From positions 310,001 to 374,000 of the forward strand of contig NZ_MINI01000048.1 in assembly GCF_002906855.1 (NCBI RefSeq): DNA of 64,000 nt, in the 5' to 3' direction. The notes under the pieces were generated by a model. It saw only the letters and a list, made by a program, of their open reading frames with translations. It was not told where the DNA came from and searched no databases. The DNA is from Pseudomonas putida. Lineage in GTDB: Bacteria; Pseudomonadota; Gammaproteobacteria; Pseudomonadales; Pseudomonadaceae. Positions 8,596 through 16,614 of the stretch are shown here, in pieces (position 1 is the first letter of the stretch; each line of letters starts with the position of its first letter). The position numbers and the translations under genes are program-made.

Positions 8596-8829
8596 ATGGG
8601 TGGCATCGGAATCTGGCAACTGGTGATCGTACTGCTGATCGTGTTTCTGCTGTTTGGCACCAAGCGCCTCAAGGGCCTGGGCAGCGATGTCGGTGAAGCG
8701 ATACAGGGCTTTCGCAAATCCATGGGCGGCGACAATGACGTCAACGCGCCAGGTGCCGCTCAAGTACAACAACAACCACCGGTAACCGCCCAGGCCGCAC
8801 AGCAGCCGCAAACGGATCGCCAAGCCTGA
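8596..8829 (+). CDS. tatA: Twin-arginine translocase subunit TatA
   Basis: This 77-residue protein forms the Tat pore-like assembly that moves folded proteins across the inner membrane. It has the usual short N-terminal helix (GIWQLVIVLLIVFLLFGTKRL), the FG hinge and an amphipathic helix (LGSDVGEAIQGFRKSM), then a glutamine-rich polar tail. The start has AGGAG 8 bases upstream. Its stop overlaps the tatB start (ATGA). The presence of two Tat signal proteins in the adjacent genes suggests this Tat set serves them. P. putida KT2440 has a second tatABC elsewhere, so this is probably an extra copy. Confidence 0.95.
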   Translation: MGGIGIWQLVIVLLIVFLLFGTKRLKGLGSDVGEAIQGFRKSMGGDNDVNAPGAAQVQQQPPVTAQAAQQPQTDRQA

Positions 8830-9119
8830 TGTTCGAGATTGGCTTCAGCGAACTCTTGCTGGTAGGCATCGTTGCGCTGCTGGTGCTTGGCCCGGAGCGC
8901 CTGCCGGTCGCGGCGCGCACCCTGGGCCGTGGCCTGGGGCAGGCACGCCGGGCGATGAACGGGTTACGCGCGCAGATGGAGCGGGAGATCGATATGCCCA
9001 ACCTGGACAGCGCACCCTTGCAGCGCCTGGAGCAGCAAATCCGCCAGGGGATCAGCCTCAAGGCGGAACCGGACAATGACAGCGCCTGCGCCAGCGTCGC
9101 CCGGGAGAGCACCCCATGA
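8829..9119 (+). CDS. tatB: Twin-arginine translocase subunit TatB (short)
   Basis: TatB forms the signal-binding receptor with TatC. The N-terminus MFEIGFSELLLVGIVALLVL-GPERLP has the family's conserved Glu-8 and Gly-Pro hinge. The amphipathic helix follows (ARTLGRGLGQARRAMNGLRAQ). At 96 residues it is shorter than E. coli TatB (171), having lost most of the C-terminal tail. It overlaps tatA by one base and tatC by four, so the three genes are translationally coupled. Confidence 0.93.
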   Translation: MFEIGFSELLLVGIVALLVLGPERLPVAARTLGRGLGQARRAMNGLRAQMEREIDMPNLDSAPLQRLEQQIRQGISLKAEPDNDSACASVARESTP

Positions 9120-9859
9120 GCATCGCCCTGGACCCGGCGGCACGCATGCCATTGACCGACCATCTGCGTGACCTGCGCAAGCGCCTGGTACGCTGCCTGT
9201 TGTTGTTGGCCGCCGTGCTCGCCGGGCTGTTCCCCTTTGCCCAGCAGCTGTACACCATGATCTCGGAACCGCTGCGCCGCTTCCTGCCGGAAGGCGCCAG
9301 CATGATTGCCACCAGCGTCACCTCACCGTTCCTTACGCCGTTCAAGCTAACGGCGATGTGTGCACTGTTCGTGGCCATGCCACTGTTGCTGCACCAGGCC
9401 TGGGGCTTTCTCGCTCCGGGCTTGTACCGCCGCGAGCGGCGCATCGCCCTGCCGCTGCTGGTGTCGAGCATCGTGCTGTTCTATGCCGGCATGGCCTTTG
9501 CGTTTTACCTGGTATTCCCGATGATGTTCGGCTTCTTTGCCAGTGTGACGCCAGATGGCGTGGCGATGATGACCGACATCAGCCAGTACCTGGACTTCAT
9601 CATGGCGCTGTTCCTGGCATTCGGTCTGGCCTTCGAGATCCCGGTGGCAACCTTCATCGTGGTATGGGTCGGGCTTGCCGATGTGCCGACGCTGCGGCGC
9701 AGCCGGCCATTCGTGATCGTTGGCTGCTTCGTAGTAGGGATGATCCTCACCCCGCCGGATGTGTTCTCGCAGACCATGCTGGCGGTGCCGATGTGGATAC
9801 TGTTCGAGGCTGGTTTGCTGGCGTGCAGCCTCCTCGGAAAACAGGAAAGTCAGGAGTAG
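9116..9859 (+). CDS. tatC: Twin-arginine translocase subunit TatC
   Basis: This 247-residue, six-helix membrane protein recognises the twin-arginine signal. Family landmarks are HLRDLRKRL near residue 16, the FLAPGLYRRERR loop, FYLVFPMMFGFF, FGLAFEIPV and the MILTPPDVFSQ C-terminal loop. The acidic residue in the first motif, glutamate in E. coli TatC (HLIELRKRL), is aspartate here (D19); the second signal-contacting glutamate (RRERR) is kept. The ATG overlaps tatB by 4 bases. It is the last gene of the tat operon. No hairpin terminator with a U-run was seen in the 140 bp after it. Confidence 0.95.
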   Translation: MSIALDPAARMPLTDHLRDLRKRLVRCLLLLAAVLAGLFPFAQQLYTMISEPLRRFLPEGASMIATSVTSPFLTPFKLTAMCALFVAMPLLLHQAWGFLAPGLYRRERRIALPLLVSSIVLFYAGMAFAFYLVFPMMFGFFASVTPDGVAMMTDISQYLDFIMALFLAFGLAFEIPVATFIVVWVGLADVPTLRRSRPFVIVGCFVVGMILTPPDVFSQTMLAVPMWILFEAGLLACSLLGKQESQE

Positions 9860-10000
9860 AGTTCACCCTGTTTCTGCCAGTGCGAACATTCCAGTCGCGT
9901 ATTCGACCAGCGCCGATTACCACTGGAAGGTATCCCGTATGCCTGTAGGTTCGCATACTAATCATGCTGTGCGCCCCGAAACTCCTTACGGTGCAACAGC

Positions 10001-12037
10001 ATGTCTGTCCTTATCGATGCTCTGACTCAAGCGTCAGTTGAATGTGTTCATCCTCTCGACCAACTGACTGGCCTGGCAAAGAGCGCTGGCCAGCAAAAGT
10101 TCGCAAGGATCTTGAAGTCGATTTTCGGCCGGGAAGGGCCAGCTGAAGCCTATGCCAAACTGCACACTGATTTGTGTGACGGGGCGGTGGAACACCCCGT
10201 GTACAAAATCGTTAGCGATCCTACCGTTGCTGCCAGATATGACCGCGGTAGTCAGGTAATGGAGATTGACGCCTCAGCAGTCGAGCAAGCCTTGAGCCAA
10301 CCACAGGCCACCGTTTCACTCCTGCTGGCTATATTCGGAGCGTTTGCTCATCACGTTGGACAGTTGGTAGGTGCTGAGTTGTCCGAGGGCGAGCTGGAAA
10401 GTGTCAGCCAGAACTATACCAGCACACTGGCTCTTTTCGACCGCATGACAAAAAACGGCACAGTCATCGCAATCATCAACGGCGAAGGTGTTTCGGAAAC
10501 ACTTCTGCTGCAGTTGCAAAATCCCGACCAGGCCGGCGAAATCGATGGGCAGCCGATAAAGGAAAAGTTAGTGCCGACGCTGCGATTTGGGGCGGGGGAA
10601 GGGAGTGGCGCTGAGGGGTCATTCGGCCATGAATCCATCGAAAGAGCCTTGGCAACTGCAGGCTTCACACCGGAACAGCGCAAGGCGATCTATTTTGGTA
10701 ATTGGCTACGTGATTACTCGCAACTGTTAGATCCGAAGCTTGTTCGAGCCCCCCATGAAACCAAGGACTTCCCGCGAAAATTATCCAGAGCCTCGCTGAC
10801 TGAACTTGTGGATCTGCTCGCCTTAAAGGAATTCCATCAACTCCAAGAAACCGATGAAGGTCGCAAAGCCTACACCGTCAACGCGAGCATGTTGGGGGTC
10901 TATCGGCCTTCCGAGCATATCGACAACCCGCTGACACTCGATGAAGGTAATGACCCACAATCGGTCGACCCAGACTTCGAACCTGTGGTCGGGGCGGATC
11001 ACCCACTGATGGAGTTGGACGGCGAAGGGTCCAAGTATCGTTATTTCGAAAGCGCCCAAGCCTACATGTACCAGAAGCTCATGGACGCTTCGGTCGCGGG
11101 CCCGACGCCAGAAGGAATGCGATACTTCGGAGAAGGATTGCACGTATTGGAAGATCTTTTCGCCCATTCCAATTTTGCCGAACTCAGCCTGCGCAAGACA
11201 GGACACTCCGATGTGCTGGTCTGGACGCTGGAGAAAGAATGCAAACACAAATGGCCTTTGGTTACCGGCCTGTTCTCTGGCACCGACATCCTTGGCAGCG
11301 TACTCGAACCGATTGGCAAGTTTCTTTTCCCATCCGATAGCCTTGCATACGAGCCTACCCACCCAGGTGATCGCAGTGATACTGAGCGCATGCTTTTGAT
11401 CCTGCTCAAGGAGCACGAGGATCCTAAATGGCTAGCAGCGTTGGAAGGCTACTTGGCGCTTCGCGATCAAGCCGCTGAACAGCCATGGTTCAATGCCTTG
11501 GAGAAGACCAATCATTTCGCCAAGCTTCCAATCAAGGCTGTCAGCCATGTGATCGACCTTGTCTTCCAGAAATTGCTGACATGGGCTGGCGACAGCGTCG
11601 ATGATCTGCAATTGCTGTTAGGCAAAGATCCGAACATTGACGACAACACCCACCCAACCCATTCACAACTGGCAAAGGACCACGATACCCATCCGTTTCA
11701 CGGATTGTCGGTACTGTTGGCACAGTATGCAGTCGAGGATGTTGGACGTTCGATGTTCCAGTATTGGCAAGGAGACACAGCGAGGGACCCAGCGACGTTG
11801 GCGAAGAGCTACTTTACGCATCCCGCTATCGCTGATTGGCAAGACGATATTGTCCAGGCCTGGGCGCACATGAATGGGGACAAAATCAGGGAAGGATGTT
11901 CGAACGCAAGCCTGAGTGAACGGCGCAGAAGCTACGAGCAAGCCGCCAAGGAAAGGCTCAAAAGGCTTGAAGAATCCAACCCTTTATCCTTGATCGAAGA
12001 TCAGGAAACGCTCACAAACCTGTTTCCGTTCGGCTGA
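10001..12037 (+). CDS. Het-C-related protein, candidate toxin or hydrolase
   Basis: This 678-residue protein resembles the bacterial members of the Het-C family, named after a fungal incompatibility protein. Hallmarks are GHESIERAL (about 209-217), YFGNWLRDYSQLLDP (231-245) and GLHVLEDLFAHSNFAEL (379-395). The last contains H381-x3-D385-x3-H389, a spacing also seen in zinc-dependent phospholipase C-like enzymes. No signal peptide or confident membrane helix was seen. The start ATG has no good ribosome site (CTTACGG is weak), so the start is uncertain. Base composition and codon use look less GC-rich than tatC and purL on either side. The gene is inserted between tatC and the 12.1 kb gene. Function in bacteria is not established, so toxin is an inference. 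Confidence 0.75.
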   Translation: MSVLIDALTQASVECVHPLDQLTGLAKSAGQQKFARILKSIFGREGPAEAYAKLHTDLCDGAVEHPVYKIVSDPTVAARYDRGSQVMEIDASAVEQALSQPQATVSLLLAIFGAFAHHVGQLVGAELSEGELESVSQNYTSTLALFDRMTKNGTVIAIINGEGVSETLLLQLQNPDQAGEIDGQPIKEKLVPTLRFGAGEGSGAEGSFGHESIERALATAGFTPEQRKAIYFGNWLRDYSQLLDPKLVRAPHETKDFPRKLSRASLTELVDLLALKEFHQLQETDEGRKAYTVNASMLGVYRPSEHIDNPLTLDEGNDPQSVDPDFEPVVGADHPLMELDGEGSKYRYFESAQAYMYQKLMDASVAGPTPEGMRYFGEGLHVLEDLFAHSNFAELSLRKTGHSDVLVWTLEKECKHKWPLVTGLFSGTDILGSVLEPIGKFLFPSDSLAYEPTHPGDRSDTERMLLILLKEHEDPKWLAALEGYLALRDQAAEQPWFNALEKTNHFAKLPIKAVSHVIDLVFQKLLTWAGDSVDDLQLLLGKDPNIDDNTHPTHSQLAKDHDTHPFHGLSVLLAQYAVEDVGRSMFQYWQGDTARDPATLAKSYFTHPAIADWQDDIVQAWAHMNGDKIREGCSNASLSERRRSYEQAAKERLKRLEESNPLSLIEDQETLTNLFPFG

Positions 12038-12078
12038 AGCACAGGCTTAGCCTTATCGACAGCAGCTGCGCACTGCGC

Positions 12079-12390
12079 TTAGAAACTCAGCAAACGCCAG
12101 ACCTCATAGGCTGGCGTCTGGTACGGGTGGCTCTGCTTGAGGGCAGCGACGACCTGAGCGATCAGGTCGTCGGCCACCACCAGCTCCACCTTCCATTCCT
12201 CGACCACCTCGACCTGGCCAGTCTGCCCGAGGAACGGCTGGCTGCCGTCCAACGGGCGGAACTGGCCTTGGCCCAGGGTCTGCCAGGCGCAGTGGTCGTA
12301 GTCGCCGATACGCCCGCCACCGGCGGCGAACACGGCGGCCTTGACCACGTCAACATGGCTGGCCGGGACGAAGAAGGCGAGCTTGTACAC
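12079..12390 (-). CDS. NIF3/YqfO-like small protein
   Basis: This 103-residue protein matches the GlnB/CutA-like insert domain found inside YqfO-type NIF3 proteins and also as a free-standing protein in pseudomonads. Recognisable stretches are KLAFFVPASHVDVVKAAVF at the start, then AGGGRIGDYDHCAW, and SHPYQTPAYEVW near the end. No catalytic role is known. Its stop lies 41 bases from the end of the convergent Het-C-like gene, and its start is 3 bases from the purL stop, so it probably follows purL in one transcript. Confidence 0.75.
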   Translation of the reverse strand: MYKLAFFVPASHVDVVKAAVFAAGGGRIGDYDHCAWQTLGQGQFRPLDGSQPFLGQTGQVEVVEEWKVELVVADDLIAQVVAALKQSHPYQTPAYEVWRLLSF

Positions 12391-12393
12391 GCC

Positions 12394-15300
12394 TTAGTTC
12401 ACCCAAACGCGGGCGTTGCGGAACATACGCATCAGCGCGGCGTCTTCCTGCCACTCATCCGGGTGCCAGGAGTTCTGCACGGCGCGGAACATACGCTCCG
12501 GGTGCGGCATCATGATGGTCACGCGGCCGTCGCGGCTGGTCAGGCCGGTGATACCACGCGGCGAGCCGTTCGGGTTGGCCGGGTAGGCTTCGGTGACCTT
12601 GCCGTGGTTGTCGACGTAGCGCAGGGCCACGCAACCGGACAGGTCGGCTGCCAGCAGTGCTTCTTCGCTGGCGAACTCGGCATGGCCTTCGCCGTGGGCG
12701 ATGGCGATCGGCATGCGCGAACCGGCCATGCCCTGCAGGAAGATGGAGTTGGACTTCTGCACCTCGACCATGGCCACGCGCGCCTCGAACTGTTCCGAGC
12801 GGTTGCGCACGAAGTGCGGCCAGTGCTCGGTGCCCGGGATCAGCTCGTGCAGGTTGGACATCATCTGGCAACCGTTGCACACGCCCAGGGCGAAGCTGTC
12901 GCTACGTTCGAAGAAGGCCTGGAAGGCATCGCGAGCGCGGCTGTTGAACAGCGCCGACTTGGCCCAGCCTTCACCGGCACCGAGCACGTCACCGTAGGAG
13001 AAACCACCGCAGGCGACCAGGCCCTTGAAGGCTTCGAAGTCGACACGGCCAGCGAGGATATCGCTCATGTGCACGTCGATGGCGGCAAAACCTGCGCGGT
13101 CGAAGGCGGCAGCCATCTCGACCTGGCCGTTGACGCCCTGCTCACGCAGGATCGCCACTTGCGGGCGCACGCCCTTCTTGATGTACGGCGCGGCAATGTC
13201 GTCGTTGACGTCGTAGCCCAGCTTGACCGACAGGCCTGGGTTTTCCTCCTCGAGCAGCAGGTCGAATTCCTGGTCGGCGCAGTCGGCGTTGTCGCGCAGG
13301 CGCTGGATCTGGTAGCTGGTCTCGGCCCACTGGCGCTGCAGCATGCGACGGTCGTCGTCGAACAGCACTTCGCCATTGAGGCTGATGGACACTTCAGCGT
13401 TGTTGACCGGCTTGCCGATTACCGCAACGCACTCACCCAGGCCAGCAACGCTGAACTGCGTCAACACGTCCGGGGTGGCGTCCTGGCGGACCTGGATGAC
13501 CGCGCCCAGCTCTTCGTTGAAGAGGATGGCGGCCACGTCGGCCTTGCTGTCGGTCAGCGGGTCTAGCTGCAGGTCGAGGCCGCAGTGGCCGGCGAAGGCC
13601 ATTTCCAGCACGGTGGTCAGCAGGCCACCGTCAGAACGGTCGTGGTAGGCCAGCAGGTGGCCATCGGCGTTCAGGCCCTGGATCACGGCGAAGAACGCCT
13701 TGAGGTCTTCGGCGTCGTCGACGTCCGGTGCCTGGGCTGCGATCTTGCCGTAGGTCTGGGCCAGGATCGAGGCGCCCATGCGGTTCTTGCCGCGGCCCAG
13801 GTCGATCAGGATCAGGTCGGTCTCGCCCTTGTCCATGCGCAGTTGCGGGGTCAGGGTCTGGCGAATGTCGGTGACCGGGGCGAAGCCGGTGATGATCAGC
13901 GACATCGGCGAGGTGACGCTCTTCTCGACGCCCTCTTCGCTCCACTTGGTCTTCATCGACATCGAGTCTTTGCCGACCGGAATAGTGATGCCCAGCTCCG
14001 GGCACAGCTCCATGCCGACAGCCTTGACGGTGTCGTACAAGCGCGCGTCTTCACCCGGGTGGCCAGCGGCAGACATCCAGTTGGCCGACAGCTTGATGTC
14101 GGACAGTTTCTCGATGCGCGAGGCCGCCAGGTTGGTGATGGTCTCGCCGATCGCCATGCGCCCGGACGCCGGGGCGTCCAGCAGAGCCAGCGGGGTACGC
14201 TCGCCCATGGCCATGGCTTCGCCGGTGTAGACGTCGAAGCTGGTGGCGGTGACAGCGCAATCGGCTACCGGGACCTGCCACGGGCCGACCATCTGGTCGC
14301 GGGCAACCAGGCCGGTGATGGTACGGTCGCCGATGGTGATCAGGAAGCTCTTGCTGGCCACGGCCGGGTGGTTCAGCACGCGCTGGACGGCGTTGTCCAG
14401 GTCCAGCTCGCTCGGGTCGAAATCATCGCCCAGCTCGGCTTCGCGGGTGACCGAACGGTGCATGCGTGGCGGCTTGCCCAGCAGCACGTCGAGCGGCATG
14501 TCTACCGGGGTGTTGCCGAAGTGGCTGTCGCTGACGGTCAGGTGCGGCTCTTCAGTGGCCTCACCGACCACGGCAAACGGGCATCGCTCGCGCTCGCAGA
14601 TGGCCTGGAAGCGCTCGAAATCGACGGCGCTGACGGCCAGTACGTAACGCTCCTGCGATTCGTTGCTCCAGATTTCGTGCGGGGCCATGCCCGGCTCGTC
14701 GTTGGGCACGTTGCGCAGTTCGAAGCGGCCACCACGGCCACCGTCGTTGACCAACTCCGGGAAGGCGTTGGAGATACCACCGGCACCGACGTCGTGGATG
14801 AAGGCGATCGGGTTCTTGTCACCCAGCTGCCAGCAGCGGTCGATGACCTCCTGGCAACGGCGCTCCATTTCAGGGTTTTCGCGCTGTACCGAGGCGAAGT
14901 CCAGGTCAGCCGAGCTGGCACCGGTGGCCACCGAAGAAGCGGCACCGCCGCCCAGGCCGATCAGCATGGCCGGGCCGCCGAGCACGATCAGCTTGGCGCC
15001 GACGGTGATCTCGCCCTTCTGCACGTGATCTTCACGGATGTTGCCCATGCCGCCAGCAAGCATGATCGGCTTGTGGTAGCCGCGCACTTCTTCACCGTGC
15101 GGGGTGTCGATGGCCTGCTCGAAGGTACGGAAGTAGCCGGTCAGGGCCGGGCGACCGAATTCGTTGTTGAACGCGGCGCCGCCCAGCGGGCCTTCGATCA
15201 TGATGTCGAGGGCGTCGACGATGCGCTCAGGCTTGCCGTAGGCCTGCTCCCATGGCTGCTCGAAGCCCGGGATACGCAGGTTGGACACGGTGAAGCCGGT

Positions 15301-16290
15301 CAGGCCGGCTTTTGGCTTGGCGCCACGGCCGGTCGCGCCTTCGTCGCGGATTTCGCCGCCGGAGCCGGTGGAGGCGCCGGAGAACGGGGCGATGGCAGTC
15401 GGATGGTTGTGCGTCTCGACCTTCATCAGGATATGCACCGGCTCCTTCACCGCACCGTACTGGCGGGTTTCAGGGTTCGGGAAGAAGCGCCCGGCAACAC
15501 TGCCGACGATCACCGAGGCGTTGTCCTTGTAAGCCGACAACACGCCTTCGTTGTGCATCTGGTAGGTGTTCTTGATCATGCCGAACAGGCTCTTTTCCTG
15601 AGCCTGGCCGTCGATGTCCCAACTGGCGTTGAAGATCTTGTGGCGGCAGTGCTCGGAGTTGGCCTGGGCGAACATCATCAGTTCGATGTCGTTCGGATTG
15701 CGCTTGAGGCCCTGGAAGGCGTTGACCAGGTAGTCGATCTCGTCTTCGGCCAGGGCCAGGCCCAGGTCGATGTTGGCCTGGGCCAGTGCCTCGCGGCCAC
15801 CTTCAAGGATGTCGACCGAGGTCATCGGCTTGGGCTGGGCGTGGCTGAACAGGTCGGCTGCCTGCTCCAGCTTGGCCAGCACGCGCTGGGTCATGCGGTC
15901 ATGCAGTTCGGCAGCGATCAGCTCGGCGTCGGCGTCACTCAGGTTGCCGGCCACGTAGTAGGCGATGCCGCGCTCCAGGCGCTGGATCGACTGCAGGCCG
16001 CAGTTATGGGCGATGTCGCTGGCCTTGCTGGCCCATGGCGAGATGGTGCCCAGGCGCGGCACGACCAGGAACAGGCGGCCGGTCGGCTCCTGTACCGGCA
16101 CGCTCGGGCCGTATTTGAGCAGACGGCCCAGCACCTGCTGCTGGTCGGCGGTCAGCTCACCGTCAACGTCGGCGAAGTGGGCAAATTCGGCATACAAACC
16201 AGTAACAGCGGGGACTTTCTGGCTCAGTTGCTCAAGTAATTTACCGTGGCGAAAGGCAGAAAGGGCAGGAGCGCCGCGCAGGATCAACAT
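12394..16290 (-). CDS. purL: Phosphoribosylformylglycinamidine synthase
   Basis: This is the large single-chain FGAM synthase (1298 residues) of purine synthesis, converting FGAR, ATP and glutamine to FGAM. The N-terminal PurS-like part precedes the linker and the two AIR-synthetase-like halves, with the motifs MKVETHNHPTAIAPF and GAGGISNAFPELV in the first half. The C-terminal class I glutaminase has the nucleophile in GVCNGCQMM and a later AHGEGHAEF. The length is as in other gamma-proteobacteria. The start MLILRGAPALSAF is the family start. It is transcribed away from mltF. I see no clear sigma-70 pair or riboswitch upstream. Confidence 0.97.
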   Translation of the reverse strand: MLILRGAPALSAFRHGKLLEQLSQKVPAVTGLYAEFAHFADVDGELTADQQQVLGRLLKYGPSVPVQEPTGRLFLVVPRLGTISPWASKASDIAHNCGLQSIQRLERGIAYYVAGNLSDADAELIAAELHDRMTQRVLAKLEQAADLFSHAQPKPMTSVDILEGGREALAQANIDLGLALAEDEIDYLVNAFQGLKRNPNDIELMMFAQANSEHCRHKIFNASWDIDGQAQEKSLFGMIKNTYQMHNEGVLSAYKDNASVIVGSVAGRFFPNPETRQYGAVKEPVHILMKVETHNHPTAIAPFSGASTGSGGEIRDEGATGRGAKPKAGLTGFTVSNLRIPGFEQPWEQAYGKPERIVDALDIMIEGPLGGAAFNNEFGRPALTGYFRTFEQAIDTPHGEEVRGYHKPIMLAGGMGNIREDHVQKGEITVGAKLIVLGGPAMLIGLGGGAASSVATGASSADLDFASVQRENPEMERRCQEVIDRCWQLGDKNPIAFIHDVGAGGISNAFPELVNDGGRGGRFELRNVPNDEPGMAPHEIWSNESQERYVLAVSAVDFERFQAICERERCPFAVVGEATEEPHLTVSDSHFGNTPVDMPLDVLLGKPPRMHRSVTREAELGDDFDPSELDLDNAVQRVLNHPAVASKSFLITIGDRTITGLVARDQMVGPWQVPVADCAVTATSFDVYTGEAMAMGERTPLALLDAPASGRMAIGETITNLAASRIEKLSDIKLSANWMSAAGHPGEDARLYDTVKAVGMELCPELGITIPVGKDSMSMKTKWSEEGVEKSVTSPMSLIITGFAPVTDIRQTLTPQLRMDKGETDLILIDLGRGKNRMGASILAQTYGKIAAQAPDVDDAEDLKAFFAVIQGLNADGHLLAYHDRSDGGLLTTVLEMAFAGHCGLDLQLDPLTDSKADVAAILFNEELGAVIQVRQDATPDVLTQFSVAGLGECVAVIGKPVNNAEVSISLNGEVLFDDDRRMLQRQWAETSYQIQRLRDNADCADQEFDLLLEEENPGLSVKLGYDVNDDIAAPYIKKGVRPQVAILREQGVNGQVEMAAAFDRAGFAAIDVHMSDILAGRVDFEAFKGLVACGGFSYGDVLGAGEGWAKSALFNSRARDAFQAFFERSDSFALGVCNGCQMMSNLHELIPGTEHWPHFVRNRSEQFEARVAMVEVQKSNSIFLQGMAGSRMPIAIAHGEGHAEFASEEALLAADLSGCVALRYVDNHGKVTEAYPANPNGSPRGITGLTSRDGRVTIMMPHPERMFRAVQNSWHPDEWQEDAALMRMFRNARVWVN

Positions 16291-16447
16291 CGTCGGGACA
16301 GCCTCAGGAAGGGGTGTGCTTAGAGGCCGTGCATTCTAGCCTAATTCAACGGCTTTCGGCACCCGCTCTACACCATGGCTGCCGGGCGGCGGAACCGGAC
16401 TTCGGGGTCAAATTTGAGAGGGGTTCGCCTTGAGTGATTCAACGCCC

Positions 16448-16485
16448 GTGAGATCGAGCGCCGCGCGGGCGGCGCTCGATCTCAC
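16448..16485. repeat. GC-rich palindromic repeat (family shared with 51.35 and 55.82 kb)
   Basis: Fifteen-base perfect arms (GTGAGATCGAGCGCC and complement) flank an 8-base GCGCGGGC centre. Related palindromes occur after gapA and after the haem receptor gene. It sits in the 16291-16614 interval between the divergent purL and mltF, which otherwise holds no gene that I can see. Confidence 0.75.
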
Positions 16486-16601
16486 AGACGCCAAACATCT
16501 CAAGGCGGGCCCTGGTGGCCTTGATGCAATCCCCCCAACCACACAACTCGCTACCAGACAAGCTAACAGTTGTCGAGATATGGCTGGGCCAGTCCTTTGC
16601 G

Positions 16602-16607
16602 TATACT
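16602..16607 (+). promoter_or_regulatory. Candidate -10 (TATACT) of mltF
   Basis: TATACT ends 7 bases before the mltF ATG, so the transcript would begin at or next to the start codon. No convincing -35 sits 16-18 bases upstream, so this is only a candidate. Confidence 0.35.
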
Positions 16608-16614
16608 GCAACCT

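Noticed and set aside
13585..16239. An 884-codon open frame antisense to purL, and similar long frames over guaA, guaB, gtsD, zwf and edd
   Set aside because: These are shadow frames produced by high third-position G+C. None shows family motifs or a plausible ribosome site, and each overlaps a clearly assigned gene.
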